Source: Chloroflexota bacterium
Lineage (GTDB): Bacteria; Chloroflexota; Anaerolineae; B4-G1; DUEL01
Direction: 5' to 3'
DNA: 6,179 bases
NCBI GenBank assembly: GCA_017743275.1
Contig: JAGHZG010000106.1
Span: forward strand, 1 to 6,179
This document shows, piece by piece, positions 1 through 5,982 of this stretch. A program made the position numbers and the translations under genes. Every line of letters begins with the position of its first letter. Within the stretch, counting starts at the first letter, position 1. The notes beneath the pieces are model-generated. The model was not told where the DNA came from. It saw only the letters and a program-made list of their open reading frames with translations, and did no database searches.

Positions 1-1166
1 CCCAGCCGACGAAGCCGCCGGCCGCGCCCCCGGCCCCCACCCTGAAGGGGACCGTCTCCCTCTGGCACGCCTGGAAAGAAAGCGAGATTGCCAGCCTCAA
101 CGAGGTCATCGCAGCCTTTCAGGCGGAATACCCGGACGTGAAGTTTGACATCCTCTACGTGCCCTTTGACGATCTGCGGGGCAAGTACGAGACCGCAGCG
201 TCCACGGGCGGTGGCCCGGCGCTTCTCATCGGCGCGGCCGACTGGGGCCCGGCCTTCTACGATGCCGGCCTGGTCGCCGACCTCACCCCCTATCTCACGC
301 CGGACTTCCTCGCCACCATCAATGAGGCCGCTCTGGGCGCGGTCCAGTACAAGGGTGCCCTCATCGGCCTGCCCCAGACCATCAAGGGCGTGGTGATGTA
401 CCGCAACAAGGCCATCATCCCCCAGGCTCCGAAGACATGGGAGGAACTGGTGGCGGCGGCGAAAGCCGCAACCCAGGGAGATGTGATCGGGGCCAACCTG
501 GAGTACGGCTTCTTCTTCTCGGCGGCCCATCTCCACGGCATCGGCGGCAAACTGATGGAGCCCAACGGGGACCCCGCTTTCAACAACGAGAAGGGTGTGG
601 AGTGGGTGAACCTGCTGGTCTCCTTCAAGGATGCCGGACCCACCGAGTACTACACGGACAACGATGTCAACCTCTTCAAGGCTGGTAAGGTGGGCATCAT
701 CATTGATGGGACCTGGAACCTGGGCGGCCTGGCCGAAGCCATCGGCGCGGATAACCTGGCCGTTGATCCCTGGCCGGCCTACAAGGACGGGCACCTCTCC
801 GGTTACGTCCAGACCGAGAACATCTACCTGAACGCCAACGTGACCGGGGACGACCAGAAGGCGGCCCTGGCGTTCATCCAGTTCTTCCTCTCCCCCAAGG
901 CCCAGGCGCTGCTGGCGGACCCGACCAAGGCCGCACACATCCCGGCGATCAAGGGTGTGGAGGTCGCCGACCCGCTGTTGAAGCAGGCGGTGGAAGCCTT
1001 CGCTCTGGGTACTGCCTTCCCGGTCATCCCCGAGATGGGGGCCTACTGGGGGCCAATGGACACCGCGCTGAAGTCCGTCTTTGACGAAGGCGCCGATCCT
1101 GCGGCGGCCCTCCAGCAGGCCTACGACAGTATCGTGGCCAAGATCAAGGAAATCCGCGGGCAGTAG
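1..1166 (+). CDS. Extracellular sugar-binding protein of an ABC importer (MalE-like), 5' partial
   Basis: This is the substrate-binding lipoprotein of a CUT1-type carbohydrate importer; it would capture an oligosaccharide or similar sugar outside the membrane and deliver it to the two permeases that follow. The frame is open from the window edge (first full codon at position 3) to TAG at 1164-1166, giving 387 visible residues; the start and signal peptide lie before the window. Visible residues 1-13 are a Pro/Ala-rich linker typical after a lipidated cysteine. The mature domain then begins with TVSLWHAW (17-24), the usual first strand of family 1 binding proteins. Further family features are GLPQTIKGVVMYRNK, the PKTWEEL hinge segment and a C-terminal AALAFIQFFLSPKAQALL helix. 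A GTG at 138 is internal, not the start. The family is clear; the exact sugar cannot be read from sequence, and MalE is only a family label. Confidence 0.9.
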   Translation, partial: QPTKPPAAPPAPTLKGTVSLWHAWKESEIASLNEVIAAFQAEYPDVKFDILYVPFDDLRGKYETAASTGGGPALLIGAADWGPAFYDAGLVADLTPYLTPDFLATINEAALGAVQYKGALIGLPQTIKGVVMYRNKAIIPQAPKTWEELVAAAKAATQGDVIGANLEYGFFFSAAHLHGIGGKLMEPNGDPAFNNEKGVEWVNLLVSFKDAGPTEYYTDNDVNLFKAGKVGIIIDGTWNLGGLAEAIGADNLAVDPWPAYKDGHLSGYVQTENIYLNANVTGDDQKAALAFIQFFLSPKAQALLADPTKAAHIPAIKGVEVADPLLKQAVEAFALGTAFPVIPEMGAYWGPMDTALKSVFDEGADPAAALQQAYDSIVAKIKEIRGQ

Positions 1167-1196
1167 TCGCCTGCCGTCGGAGGTGCTGTTGAATGT

Positions 1197-1234
1197 GGGC
1201 GCGGGTGGAGAAAAGATTTTCTCCACCCGCGTTC
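1197..1234 (+). promoter_or_regulatory. Intercistronic hairpin between binding-protein and permease genes
   Basis: Bases 1200-1214 (CGCGGGTGGAGAAAA) are the exact reverse complement of 1217-1231, separated by only GA; the tip would open to a small A/T loop. G-U and G-C pairs extend the stem to 1197/1234. The 3' arm is followed by GTTCTTCATA, not by a T-run, so it is not a standard intrinsic terminator. A hairpin here, just after the binding-protein stop and before the permease ribosome site, fits a known pattern: in E. coli malE-malF, intercistronic REP palindromes protect the upstream mRNA and keep binding protein in excess over permease. The same role here is inference. Partial termination is an alternative. 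Confidence 0.7.
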
Positions 1235-1261
1235 TTCATAATCTGAACTACTGGAGGCACG

Positions 1262-2308
1262 ATGACCGAGGCACAGCGTTCCCCGACCCGCAGACCTTCC
1301 CGCTGGGCGACCTTTCGTCATCAATTACGAACCTCCCTGGGCCCCTGGTTGTACATTGCCCCCGCAGGGCTGGTTATGCTGGTCATCACCTTCTTTCCCC
1401 AACTCTTCCAGGTTTGGATGGCCTTCACGGATTTCCGTATCAGGCATCTCCGGTTCAACGTCTTTAACCCAGAGACGTGGCCCCAATTTGCGCCCCCTTT
1501 CGTCGGATTCGCAAATTTCTACAAAATCGTCACCAACCAACTGGCCATTGAGAACTACGATTTCTGGCGTATCCTCCTTTTCAACCTGACCTGGACCGTC
1601 AGCAACGTCTTCTTTCACGTGGTCCTGGGGGTCATTATCGCCCTGGCGTTGAACAGCAAAGGACTCTTCGGACGCCGCATCTACCGGGCCCTGTTTGTCC
1701 TCCCCTGGGCGATGCCCGGCTATATCACGGCCCTGACCTGGAGAAACATGTACGACCCCCGCTTTGGAGCCATCAATCAGTTAATTGGCATCGTCAATAA
1801 CTGGCTGGGGACCTCTTTTCCGACGGATACCCGCTGGATGGATGTGGCTCAGCCCCCCATCGGTGGTCCGCTCAGTTTCCTGCCCCTGGCCTTCTACTGC
1901 GTCCTGCTGGCCAACGTCTGGCTGGGTTGGCCTTTTATGACGGTGGTGGCTACGGGGGCCCTGCAGGCGATCCCGGAGGAACTCTATGAGGCTGCTTCTA
2001 TAGACGGAGCCAGCGGGTGGCAAAAATTCTGGAAAATCACGGCCCCCCTCATCCGTCCGGCGATGGTTCCGGCCATCATGCTGGGGACCATCTGGACCTT
2101 CAATCAGTTTAATGTCATCTACTTCATCAGCGGCGGTGGCCCCTTCGGGCGGACAGAGATCCTGGTCACCCAGGCCTTCAAACTGGTCTACGAGCAACGT
2201 CTGTATGGGGTGGCCGCTGCCTTCAGCATCGTCGTTTTCTTCATCCTGCTGATCATCACGCTGATCAACAACCGGATCACCCGGGCGACGGAGGCGTACT
2301 ATGCGTAG
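1262..2308 (+). CDS. Sugar ABC transporter permease, MalF/UgpA-like
   Basis: First of two membrane subunits forming the sugar channel. It is 348 aa, in the usual range for the family without the large periplasmic P2 loop of E. coli MalF. ATG at 1262 follows GGAGG (1253-1257). About six membrane segments are visible, near residues 27-52, 101-130, 141-158, 206-232, 265-290 and 315-337. The cytoplasmic EAA loop that docks on the ATPase is intact: E243-A244-A245, G249 after three residues, then I259 after nine more, followed by TAPL. Other family signatures are LFVLPWAMPGYITALTW and ISGGGPFGRTEIL. The 1-26 tail is basic and probably cytoplasmic. It is co-transcribed with the binding protein and overlaps the next permease by 8 bases. 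No ATPase gene lies nearby, so the ATPase must be supplied in trans, as shared MsmK-type ATPases do in some bacteria. Confidence 0.92.
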   Translation: MTEAQRSPTRRPSRWATFRHQLRTSLGPWLYIAPAGLVMLVITFFPQLFQVWMAFTDFRIRHLRFNVFNPETWPQFAPPFVGFANFYKIVTNQLAIENYDFWRILLFNLTWTVSNVFFHVVLGVIIALALNSKGLFGRRIYRALFVLPWAMPGYITALTWRNMYDPRFGAINQLIGIVNNWLGTSFPTDTRWMDVAQPPIGGPLSFLPLAFYCVLLANVWLGWPFMTVVATGALQAIPEELYEAASIDGASGWQKFWKITAPLIRPAMVPAIMLGTIWTFNQFNVIYFISGGGPFGRTEILVTQAFKLVYEQRLYGVAAAFSIVVFFILLIITLINNRITRATEAYYA

Positions 2309-3206
2309 CCAGATCAAACGTAAGGCACTCCTGCGCCAGATCGCGCTGCAATTATTCCTGCTGGCAGTGACCGCCTTCGTCCTGTTTCCTCTCCTCTGGA
2401 TTTTCTCCCTGGCCCTGGACCCGCGCAATATTGACAAGCCGCTGGAACTCCGGTTAATCCCGCCGGGGGCTTCCTTGAACTCTTTCCAGAAAATCCTTGC
2501 GCAGCCCTTCCGACTACTCTGCCGAGACCCCTCCGATGTCTCCACTTGTATGACCTTTTCGCGACTTCTCGGGAACAGTCTGCTGGTCTCGCTGGGGACC
2601 AGTGTCATAGCGGTTGTCCTGGGGGCATCGGCGGCCTATGCCTTCTCCCGCTTCCAGTTCATCGGACGGCAGGCAGGGATGCTGGCTTTCATCGTGCTGA
2701 TTATGCTTCCGGCCTCCGCGACCCTGGCTCCCCTCTATGTCCTGCTCACCCAGATCAAGATCGGGAACGAGCCCCTGCGGGCCACCCTCCCCGGCCTGAT
2801 GGTCGCCTATGGATCGGGCGCGCTCCCCTTCGCCATCTGGAACCTGAAGGGATACTTTGACACCGTGCCGCGAGAACTGGAAGAAGCGGCGATCATAGAT
2901 GGCGCGAACCAGTTCCAGGTCTTCTACCGCATCATCATGCCTCTTTCCACCCCCGCGCTGGCCGTGACCATCCTCTTCAGTTTTATGGCCGGATGGACAG
3001 AGTTTATCCTGGCCTGGACGTTCCTGGAAAACCCTTCCCGCTTCACGCTGGCGATGGCGCTGCGGGCGATGCAGGGCCAGTTTGCGACCCCCTGGTCGGA
3101 GTTCGCTGCCCTCTCCATCCTGATGAGCATTCCGGTAGTGGTCATCTTCTTCGGCCTGCAGCGGTTCATTGTCTCCGGGCTCTCTATGGGAGCGGTGAAG
3201 GGATAA
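2301..3206 (+). CDS. Sugar ABC transporter permease, MalG-like
   Basis: Second membrane subunit of the importer, 301 aa. ATG at 2301 lies inside the end of the preceding permease gene (ATGCGTAG overlap, 2301-2308) with GGAGG at 2290-2294, so the two are probably translationally coupled for equal output. Predicted membrane segments are near residues 15-38, 88-115, 124-147, 160-180, 217-240 and 272-292. The EAA loop is complete: E195-A196-A197, G201, then I211 and P214. The end GLSMGAVKG matches the conserved MalG tail. The predicted external loop between segments 1 and 2 is longer than usual and carries two cysteines, C74 and C83, in LLCRDPSDVSTCMTF; they could form a disulfide, which is inference. 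TAA is at 3204-3206. No T-rich terminator is seen after it. Confidence 0.92.
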   Translation: MRSQIKRKALLRQIALQLFLLAVTAFVLFPLLWIFSLALDPRNIDKPLELRLIPPGASLNSFQKILAQPFRLLCRDPSDVSTCMTFSRLLGNSLLVSLGTSVIAVVLGASAAYAFSRFQFIGRQAGMLAFIVLIMLPASATLAPLYVLLTQIKIGNEPLRATLPGLMVAYGSGALPFAIWNLKGYFDTVPRELEEAAIIDGANQFQVFYRIIMPLSTPALAVTILFSFMAGWTEFILAWTFLENPSRFTLAMALRAMQGQFATPWSEFAALSILMSIPVVVIFFGLQRFIVSGLSMGAVKG

Positions 3207-3278
3207 CCGAACCACGCCCGTTTGTTATCAGGCACGGAGTGCAGCGGAGTGCCGTCTCGGCGATCAGGACGCCTGTAC

Positions 3279-3298
3279 GGGCGAGGCATATCTCGCCC
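3279..3298. repeat. Short palindrome in intergenic repeat-like DNA
   Basis: GGGCGAG (3279-3285) and CTCGCCC (3292-3298) are exact reverse complements around GCATAT. The flanking CAGGACGCCTGTAC and TTCGCCTTGTGG look like dispersed intergenic filler rather than gene sequence. Whether it is repeated elsewhere in the genome cannot be seen in this window. Confidence 0.5.
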
Positions 3299-3452
3299 CT
3301 TCGCCTTGTGGCTCACTACGTTCGGGGCTTACTACGAGCGGTTTCGTTCGTGGTCAGGCAGGAGCGCCAGCGAAGTACCGTTTTGGGCTTGGGGGATGAT
3401 GCCGCAAAGGGCGCAAACCCGTGCCGTGAATTCCGGCCTGGGCCGCACTCTT

Positions 3453-3474
3453 GCCGGGTCGTCAACGACCCGGC
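3453..3474 (+). repeat. Perfect 9-bp hairpin
   Basis: GCCGGGTCG (3453-3461) pairs exactly with CGACCCGGC (3466-3474) around a TCAA loop. It is followed by TCAGAGGGGAAGGG, not by T residues, so it is not a classical terminator. It is the strongest stem in the noncoding region and could begin a structured RNA. Confidence 0.6.
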
Positions 3475-3556
3475 TCAGAGGGGAAGGGAAACTGAAGCGC
3501 CCTCAAACAGCGCGTGGCACTTTCCCCCCGCCCAACGGGGCGCTGTGCGACCCGTT

Positions 3557-3587
3557 TACCCGAAACCGCGAGAGCGGGGGATGGGTA
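3557..3587 (+). repeat. Two-tier stem capped by a GAGA tetraloop
   Basis: TACCC (3557-3561) pairs with GGGTA (3583-3587). Inside it, CCGC (3566-3569) pairs with GCGG (3574-3577) around GAGA, a GNRA tetraloop. GNRA caps are common in folded RNAs that make tertiary contacts. The stem is short, so chance folding in GC-rich DNA remains possible. Confidence 0.4.
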
Positions 3588-3671
3588 GCGAAGGGAAGGA
3601 TACCGGCGAATCCTGAACTTTGACAACTGAAGTTCATCTGTTCTTCTGAATCATTCGTGGATGTCCATTCA

Positions 3672-3731
3672 GGTGCGGTGAGAAAACTCACCAACCCCTG
3701 ACCTCCTGGCAGAGGAGTGACCGCATCACCC
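3672..3731 (+). repeat. Branched hairpin pair directly before the intron 5' splice site
   Basis: GGTGAG/CTCACC (3677-3682/3687-3692, AAAA loop) and CTCCT/AGGAG (3703-3707/3713-3717) form two adjacent hairpins. TGCG (3674-3677) can pair with CGCA (3722-3725) to close both into one branched fold that ends about 12 bases before the intron; the first hairpin then loses one pair. This could be a folded element in the leader, or part of the target the intron recognised. Both roles are inference. Confidence 0.4.
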
Positions 3732-3737
3732 TACGTT
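3732..3737 (+). other. Candidate intron-binding site IBS1 (5' exon)
   Basis: The last six exon bases before GTGTG are TACGTT. They can pair along their whole length with GGCGTA at 3965-3970 in the intron (four Watson-Crick pairs, two G-U), as expected of IBS1-EBS1. The preceding TCACCC (3726-3731) would be IBS2, but several GGTGA-like partners exist in the intron, so that pairing is not settled. Confidence 0.4.
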
Positions 3738-3964
3738 GTGTGCCTGGTGAACACACGGCGGAGTGCGAGGGTGAGAAGGGGATAAACCGCCAGCCGCAGG
3801 CGGTGACGCCCCCAGCAGGTGGCTATGGGCAGGAGACGAAGGTACGTTTGAAGCGTCGTGAGTTGGAACCTGCCAAAGCGGCTGACAGGCAGGCCCAAAC
3901 GGGAATTGTCCCCATTCGGCCCTGGTTTAGCGCACCCAGGGCGTCTGCCCGATGCGAGGGACAC

Positions 3965-3970
3965 GGCGTA
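3965..3970 (+). other. Candidate exon-binding site EBS1
   Basis: GGCGTA lies in a predicted 15-base loop of domain I, 227 bases into the intron, and complements TACGTT, the last six bases of the 5' exon, with two G-U wobbles. Position in a loop and full-length pairing fit EBS1. A six-base match with wobbles is not rare by chance, so this is tentative. Confidence 0.4.
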
Positions 3971-4157
3971 AAGTACCGCCCTAAGGCCACGAAAAATGGA
4001 CATCCGGAACGGGGAAACCCCTTGTGGCTCTCCCCACGAGGGAGCAGGCAACCAACCGGAAGCCCCAAGGGAAGAGGATGGCTCAAAAAGCAAAGGCCCC
4101 GAGTAACGCCGGGGATACGCTGACGTGAGCCCGGTTCGTGGGAAGGTAGAGGCACAC

Positions 4158-4163
4158 AAGGAG
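4158..4163 (+). promoter_or_regulatory. Ribosome binding site that sets the TTG start of the intron protein
   Basis: AAGGAG sits eight bases before TTG at 4172. An in-frame TGA at 4121-4123 closes the frame upstream, and no ATG or GTG lies in frame between that stop and 4172. The site therefore supports TTG as the start. Confidence 0.7.
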
Positions 4164-4171
4164 TTCAGGTC

Positions 4172-5824
4172 TTGGACAGACGAGGCCCCAAGCCCCGGAC
4201 TGAGGACTGGGAGACGCTGGACTGGAAGCGATACCAGCGCAACGTCTTCCGACTCCAACGGCGCATCTACCGAGCCGCACGGCAGGGCGACTGGCGGCGA
4301 GTCCACAAGTTACAACGGCTGTTGCTTCGCTCCTGGTCGGCGCGCTGTCTGGCCGTCCGACGGGTGAGCCAGGAAAACCGGGGAAAACGAACCGCCGGGG
4401 TGGACGGGGTGAAAAACCTCACCCCCCGACAACGACTGAACCTGGTCAAGAAACTGGCAAACCTGAAGGAATGGCACGTCGCGCCCATTCGCCGGACGTA
4501 TATCCCCAAGCCGGGAACAGGGGAAAAGCGAGGACTGGGCATCCCGGTCCTGGCCGACCGGGCCTGTCAGGCCCTGGTCAAACTGGCTTTAGAGCCGGAA
4601 TGGGAAGCCCAGTTTGAACCCCACTCCTATGGCTTTCGCCCGGGACGGTCGGCACACGATGCGATAGAGGCAATCTTCAACGCCATCTGCCTGAAGCCCA
4701 AATACGTTCTGGACGCCGACATCGAGAAATGCTTTGACCGTATCCACCACCAGGCCCTGCTGAAGAAACTGCGCACCATTCAGCCGATAGAACAACGGGT
4801 GCGGGACTGGTTGAAAGCGGGGATTGTGGAGAAGGGCGAATGGCTGTTTCCGGAAGAAGGGACGCCGCAGGGAGGCGTCCTATCGCCCCTTCTGGCCAAC
4901 ATTGCCCTGCACGGACTGGAAAGGGCAATCACTGGCGAGCAGCGGCGACCCCGGATCACCGTCATCCGGTACGCCGACGACTTCGTCGTGCTGTGCGAAG
5001 ACCGGAATGCGTTGGAAGCGGCCAAAGAGAGGGCCGAAACCTGGCTGGCTGGAATCGGGTTGCGGCTGAAAGAGGCCAAGACCCGCATTACTCACACCCT
5101 GGAAGAATGCGAAGGGTCACCAGGCTTTGACTTTCTGGGCTTCCACGTGCGGCAATACCGGGTAGGGAAGTATCGTACCCGTACCTATCGGGGCAAACCT
5201 GGCTTCAAAACGCTCATCCGGCCGGCAAAGGAGGCCGTCAAACGGCACACGGAGAAGGTGAACGGTATCGTCCACCGCCACCGGATCGCACCGCAATCGG
5301 CCCTGATTACGGTTCTCAATCCGGTGATTCGGGGGTGGGCGAACTATCACCGGACCGGAGTGGTCAAACAGACCTTCAACCGGCTGGACTGGCAGATGGA
5401 TGAGCGGTTGATGCGTTGGGCGGCGTACCGGCATCCCCGGAAGACCCGACACTGGCGACGACGCCGCTACTGGCGGCAGGAAGGGATGCGGCTGGTCTTC
5501 AGCGACGGGAAGAAGCGGTTGAGAGGATACGCCGAAGTGTCCATCAGGCGGCACGTGAAAGTACGGGGGGAGAAGAGCCCATATGACGGGGATTGGATGT
5601 ATTGGGGAGCACGTCTGAGGCGAGACCCGCGATGGCCGGAGCGGGTGAGATGGCTGCTGAAGCGACAGGAAGGACGATGTGGGAATTGTGGACTGCCGTT
5701 GACGACAGAGGACGGGATGGAGGTCCACCATCGGGACGGGGACCGGCGGAATAACCGGCCGGAGAACCTGGTGCTACTCCACGCCCACTGTCACGACCAG
5801 GCGCATGCCGGGCTGTACCATTGA
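4172..5824 (+). CDS. Group II intron reverse transcriptase/maturase with C-terminal HNH endonuclease
   Basis: A 550-aa multifunctional intron protein that helps the intron RNA splice, cuts the target DNA and copies the inserted RNA into cDNA. The N-terminal RT-0 region (about 10-70) leads to TAGVDGV (74-80) and the GTGEKRGLGIP block (115-125). Palm motifs follow: LDADIEKCFD with catalytic D183, TPQGGVLSPL (231-240), and YADD (267-270) with D269/D270. FDFLGFHV (319-326) closes the RT. Domain X (maturase/thumb) spans about 345-445 and contains GWANYHR (388-394). A basic stretch, about 435-490, probably binds DNA. The HNH fold has C503-x2-C506, H519-H520, N532 and H537-x2-C540-H541, so one usual zinc cysteine is replaced by His537, which I recall from other intron proteins. 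The start is TTG with AAGGAG upstream. There is no frameshift or stop. It lies in domain IV of the intron. Confidence 0.95.
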   Translation: MDRRGPKPRTEDWETLDWKRYQRNVFRLQRRIYRAARQGDWRRVHKLQRLLLRSWSARCLAVRRVSQENRGKRTAGVDGVKNLTPRQRLNLVKKLANLKEWHVAPIRRTYIPKPGTGEKRGLGIPVLADRACQALVKLALEPEWEAQFEPHSYGFRPGRSAHDAIEAIFNAICLKPKYVLDADIEKCFDRIHHQALLKKLRTIQPIEQRVRDWLKAGIVEKGEWLFPEEGTPQGGVLSPLLANIALHGLERAITGEQRRPRITVIRYADDFVVLCEDRNALEAAKERAETWLAGIGLRLKEAKTRITHTLEECEGSPGFDFLGFHVRQYRVGKYRTRTYRGKPGFKTLIRPAKEAVKRHTEKVNGIVHRHRIAPQSALITVLNPVIRGWANYHRTGVVKQTFNRLDWQMDERLMRWAAYRHPRKTRHWRRRRYWRQEGMRLVFSDGKKRLRGYAEVSIRRHVKVRGEKSPYDGDWMYWGARLRRDPRWPERVRWLLKRQEGRCGNCGLPLTTEDGMEVHHRDGDRRNNRPENLVLLHAHCHDQAHAGLYH

Positions 5825-5843
5825 CAGGGTCCCACGGGCCGAG

Positions 5844-5877
5844 GAGCCGGATGAGGGGAAACTCTCACGTCCGGTTC
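5844..5877 (+). ncRNA. Group II intron domain V (catalytic core)
   Basis: A 34-nt hairpin begins GAGCCGGATGAG, is capped by a GAAA tetraloop (GGGGAAACTC) and returns as TCACGTCCGGTTC. It carries the invariant AGC catalytic triad near its 5' end (5845-5847) and the two-base bulge on the 3' side. Length and layout match the domain V consensus, and it lies 19 bases after the RT stop codon. Confidence 0.95.
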
Positions 5878-5882
5878 TGAAT

Positions 5883-5915
5883 CGGCGGTGGGGCGGGCGA
5901 CCGCCCCACCGACCG
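5883..5915 (+). ncRNA. Group II intron domain VI with branch-point A
   Basis: A 14-bp stem pairs 5883-5896 with 5901-5915, capped by GCGA (a GNRA tetraloop). The only unpaired base in the stem is A5912, the branch-point adenosine. It is followed by seven bases ending in AC (5919), the expected spacing to the 3' splice site. Confidence 0.92.
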
Positions 5916-5922
5916 TAACTCC

Positions 5923-5950
5923 AGCCGACGCCGCCTTCGGCGGCGCGGCT
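5923..5950 (+). promoter_or_regulatory. 12-bp hairpin at the start of the 3' exon / gene leader
   Basis: AGCCG-(A)-CGCCGCC (5923-5935, bulged A5928) pairs with GGCGGCGCGGCT (5939-5950) around a TTC loop. No T-run follows, so intrinsic termination is unlikely. It starts three bases past the predicted splice junction and ends 32 bases before the ATG at 5983. It may be a leader stem of the downstream mRNA or part of the DNA target seen by the intron. Confidence 0.6.
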
Positions 5951-5971
5951 GAAGCGGATGCCGTTGGGCGC

Positions 5972-5977
5972 AGGAGG
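5972..5977 (+). promoter_or_regulatory. Strong ribosome binding site for the downstream secreted protein
   Basis: AGGAGG, a full Shine-Dalgarno match, five bases before ATG at 5983. It is the main evidence that this ATG is a true start, with the hydrophobic leader that follows. Confidence 0.8.
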
Positions 5978-5982
5978 CCAAG

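Larger units (their letters stand above)
3207..3737. other. 531-base noncoding region rich in inverted repeats (5' exon of the intron)
   Basis: No reading frame here looks like a gene: the open frames lack a ribosome site, hydrophobic or domain pattern, and several overlap one another. Instead the stretch holds a series of inverted repeats: 3279-3285/3292-3298, 3453-3461/3466-3474, 3529-3533/3538-3542, 3557-3561/3583-3587 enclosing 3566-3577, 3615-3620/3630-3635, 3677-3682/3687-3692 and 3703-3707/3713-3717. It also has two near-identical decamers, GCTCACTACG (3311) and GCTTACTACG (3327). The part from about 3230 to 3360 resembles intergenic repeat filler; the part from 3450 to 3731 looks more like a folded RNA. 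It may carry the end of the sugar operon transcript and the promoter or leader of the gene at 5983. No clear promoter or T-run terminator was found. Confidence 0.55.
3738..4171 (+). ncRNA. Group II intron ribozyme, 5' part (domains I-III and start of IV)
   Basis: These 434 bases hold no gene and carry the catalytic scaffold. Visible helices include GTGTG/CACAC at the very start, GGCGG/CCGCC (3757-3761/3787-3791), CCCTGG/CCAGGG enclosing a ten-base loop TTTAGCGCAC (around 3919-3940), and AGGG(A)C/GCCCT (3957-3962/3978-3982). The last encloses a 15-base loop that includes GGCGTA, the candidate EBS1. I did not assign every domain boundary. Confidence 0.75.
3738..5919 (+). mobile_element. Complete group II intron with RT-HNH protein, probable chloroplast-like (CL/IIB-like) class
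   Basis: A self-splicing, retrohoming ribozyme element of 2182 bases. The 5' end GTGTG (3738-3742) fits the GUGYG consensus and is matched by a nearby CACAC (3752-3756). A 434-base ribozyme section precedes the ORF. Domains V (5844-5877) and VI (5883-5915) follow it, and the 3' end is AC at 5918-5919. The protein frame is intact and its catalytic residues are present, so it may be mobile. The VIRYADDFVVLC and TPQGGVLSPLLANIALHGLE motifs and the C-terminal HNH suggest a CL-class intron, but this is family recall without a tree. The 3' end is well supported. The 5' end is less certain: GTGCG at 3545 is a weaker alternative that would give a ribozyme about 190 bases longer. The intron is in the same direction as the transporter genes and the downstream secreted-protein gene. 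Confidence 0.88.

Noticed and set aside
138..1166. GTG at 138 as the start of the binding protein
   Set aside because: The same frame is open back to the window edge and encodes the family's first strand (TVSLWHAW) and a lipoprotein-type linker, so 138 is internal.
1781..2608. Long minus-strand open frame (275 aa) opposite the permeases
   Set aside because: It is antisense to two clear permease genes and its composition is the reverse-strand shadow of membrane-protein codons; no family motif.
2514..3215. Minus-strand open frame (233 aa) opposite the MalG-like gene
   Set aside because: Highly charged, His/Arg/Gly/Asp-rich translation typical of a shadow frame; the plus-strand gene is certain.
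3545..3551. GTGCGAC at 3545 as the intron 5' end
   Set aside because: It fits GUGYG, but the GTGTG at 3738 has a matching CACAC nearby and a full-length IBS1-EBS1 candidate. Kept as an alternative only.
2993..3623. Plus-strand open frames across 2993-3616 and 3222-3623
   Set aside because: The first overlaps the end of the MalG-like gene in another frame; neither has a ribosome site, a hydrophobic core or a recognisable motif, and the region is full of inverted repeats.
3620..3648. TTGACA at 3620-3625 as a -35 promoter element
   Set aside because: The hexamer is exact, but no reasonable -10 box lies 16-18 bases downstream, and it sits in the loop and arm of a hairpin.
5923..5950. Intrinsic transcription terminator
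   Set aside because: The stem is strong but is followed by GAAGCGGATG rather than a T-run, and a gene with a strong ribosome site starts 32 bases later.
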